A stretch of DNA of 7,573 nucleotides from Bacteroidota bacterium (GTDB lineage: Bacteria > Bacteroidota > Bacteroidia > Bacteroidales > Prolixibacteraceae), in NCBI GenBank assembly GCA_023488865.1, contig JAMDDG010000219.1, positions 1 through 7,573 of the forward strand, given 5' to 3'. The number at the start of each line of letters is the position of its first letter. The stretch's first letter is position 1. Below are positions 6,035 through 7,573 of the stretch, in pieces. A program made the translations under genes and the position numbers. Below the pieces are notes generated by a model. That model was not told where the DNA came from. It did no database searches and saw only the letters and a list, made by a program, of their open reading frames with translations.

Positions 6035-7573
6035 ATGGATTTGTCCAAACTAAAAAAGTTTGCCCAATTGGATACTGCCGGATGGATCGCAGTCTCCTCC
6101 TTGTTGTTGTGCGCAATAAGTGGAGCGCTGCTTGCTATCCCATACAATTTTGCGAGGGCATATCAATCTGTTTTCGAGTTGTTGCTATGGAATCCGGCAG
6201 GCGCTTTTGTAAGGAATTTCCACTACTGGAGCGCCCAACTGTTTTTCATTTTTGTTTTGCTTCATATTTACGATCACTTCAGTAAATCAACCGAAACCAA
6301 TATTAAAAGCAGCCGGACCTGGCTGATTCTTAGTCTGGTGGTGGCGGTTCTCGGCTACGAGATGATCTCCGGGTTTATCCTGAAAGGGGATGCCGCAGGA
6401 ATGCAGGCCCGGCGGATTGTCGCATCGCTGCTCGAATCGGTCCCTTTTGCCGGAAAGATGTTGAGTTCGGCTTTCACCGGTAGTGAAGAAAACTGGCTGG
6501 TGGTTTATGTACAGCACATTGCAACCGGCACGATCTTCCTGATCATCGGGGCCTATGAGCACTTGCGGACGATCTGGCCCAAACGAAAAACGATGGTTGT
6601 CGTTGTAGTGATATTGTTGGTTATCAGTCTGCTATTCCGCGCGCCACTTGGTCTGGCAGACAGTAGCCAGCTCAAGGGTCCCTGGTTTTTTGTCGGCCTC
6701 CAGGAAATGCTTCACCAGACCAGTCATCCGGGATATGTGGTATTGTTATTTGCCATTCTTCTTTTGGTTTTTTTTCTCCTGCCGGGAATGCCAAAAAGAT
6801 ACCGGGTAACCATTAAACGGCTTTTTCTGGCCGGGGGCATTCTCTATTTGCTGACAACCTTTATGGTACTTTTGTTCAGGGGCGAGAACTGGCAATGGAG
6901 AGGTTTGAAAGATTTCATCCGCTCGGAGGAGCAGCTCCTGATTTTTGATCCGGTCAACTTATTTGCTCAAAATTCTGCGCCTTTACTACCGGAAAATCAA
7001 AAAACGGAAGGTTGTATGTTGTGCCACAGTGCAATGACCGGCTTGGCCGAATCACACAATCCGGCTACGATTGGCTGTTATGCCTGCCATAAAGGGGATC
7101 CGTTTACTGCTGATAAATCGATGGCCCACAGCAATATGGTTAAAATTCCCGGGGATTTTTCAAATGTGCGGCAAACCTGCGGGACCCAAAACTGTCATCC
7201 TGAAATTACCGGCCGGATGTTGAATTCGTTGATGACTACGCAAAGCGGGATTATTGGGATAGATAAATTTGTTTTTCAGGAAACCACTTCGTTAAACGAC
7301 ACCTTTCAGGTCAAAAATCTGGGTCATTCGGCTGCAGATACTCATCTTCGCAACCTGTGTGCGGGCTGTCACCTCGGAAACGAAAAGAAACAGACAGGCA
7401 ATGCAGCCTGGTTTGAAAGGGGAGGAGGGTGCAATGCCTGCCATCTGCATTACAATGACAAAGCAACGGCAAGTATGAAACGGATGCAATCAAAAATCCA
7501 GGGTACGGCGAATGAAATTCATCCGACGCTGGATTTACAGGTTTCAAACGACCGGTGCAAGAGTTGCCATAGC
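6035..7573 (+). CDS. Cytochrome b fused to a periplasmic multiheme cytochrome c (3' end beyond the window)
   Basis: The frame is open for 513 codons to the window edge. The ATG at 6035 directly follows an in-frame TGA, so it is the earliest possible ATG start. Residues 1-180 are a b6-like four-helix domain with heme b ligand pairs His63/His77 (13 residues between) and His161/His176 (14 between). Residues 185-282 add three helices like subunit IV. The Qo-region motif reads GPWF (215-218) instead of PEWY, followed by GLQE. After the last helix comes FRGENW, then a soluble region with heme c motifs at 327-331, 348-352, 442-446, 466-470 and 508-512, all CxxCH, plus a CX4CH at 382-388. Seven helices place the heme domain in the periplasm. 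With the Rieske protein it probably oxidises menaquinol and passes electrons through the hemes. No separate cytochrome c1 gene is visible. The full heme count is unknown because the gene is truncated here. Confidence 0.9.
   Translation, partial: MDLSKLKKFAQLDTAGWIAVSSLLLCAISGALLAIPYNFARAYQSVFELLLWNPAGAFVRNFHYWSAQLFFIFVLLHIYDHFSKSTETNIKSSRTWLILSLVVAVLGYEMISGFILKGDAAGMQARRIVASLLESVPFAGKMLSSAFTGSEENWLVVYVQHIATGTIFLIIGAYEHLRTIWPKRKTMVVVVVILLVISLLFRAPLGLADSSQLKGPWFFVGLQEMLHQTSHPGYVVLLFAILLLVFFLLPGMPKRYRVTIKRLFLAGGILYLLTTFMVLLFRGENWQWRGLKDFIRSEEQLLIFDPVNLFAQNSAPLLPENQKTEGCMLCHSAMTGLAESHNPATIGCYACHKGDPFTADKSMAHSNMVKIPGDFSNVRQTCGTQNCHPEITGRMLNSLMTTQSGIIGIDKFVFQETTSLNDTFQVKNLGHSAADTHLRNLCAGCHLGNEKKQTGNAAWFERGGGCNACHLHYNDKATASMKRMQSKIQGTANEIHPTLDLQVSNDRCKSCHS

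Noticed and set aside
5835..6147. Two overlapping minus-strand open frames across the Rieske-cytochrome b junction
   Set aside because: They overlap the ends of two well-supported plus-strand genes and the stem-loop repeats. The peptides resemble no family.

Overview
This window looks like chromosomal DNA from an anaerobic or facultatively respiring Bacteroidota bacterium. Both divergent promoters in the central gap have the TAnnTTTG -7 box typical of that phylum. Most starts lack a strong Shine-Dalgarno sequence and instead follow A-rich leaders, and the protein families fit. The phylum call is inference; a finer placement cannot be made from this sequence alone.

The left two thirds (about 21-5033, minus strand) is one operon-like block. 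In transcription order it encodes: a Tat-exported molybdopterin oxidoreductase of the PsrA/PhsA type; a four-cluster [4Fe-4S] protein (PsrB type, 4-nt overlap); an eight-helix NrfD/PsrC quinone-interacting membrane subunit; then, after 134 nt, two half-size YeeE/YedE (DUF395) sulfur-transport proteins. This is a complete PsrABC-like periplasmic sulfur redox enzyme with an associated sulfur-compound permease pair. Polysulfide, thiosulfate or a related sulfur compound is the likeliest substrate, but the sequence does not settle which one, or the direction of electron flow.

The AT-rich gap 5034-5451 separates this block from a divergent plus-strand unit. The gap holds a well-spaced minus-strand promoter (5105-5136), a plus-strand -7 box (5423-5430) with a poor -33 element, a perfect 14-bp inverted repeat (5345-5378) and a smaller dyad (5259-5278).

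The plus-strand unit (5452 to the window end) encodes a Tat-type Rieske [2Fe-2S] protein and a protein that joins a complete seven-helix cytochrome b (b6 plus subunit IV) to a periplasmic multiheme cytochrome c. At least six heme c motifs are visible before the window edge cuts the gene. The two genes are separated by 157 nt holding two 40-nt repeats, each forming an 8-bp stem with a 13-nt loop, with one compensatory base-pair change between copies. These genes could encode a reduced quinol:cytochrome c oxidoreductase in which a multiheme domain replaces cytochrome c1.

Taken together, the region may encode a sulfur-linked electron-transfer module with two quinone-reactive complexes, one Mo-based and one Rieske/cytochrome b-multiheme, sharing a control region. 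That link is inferred from gene neighbourhood.
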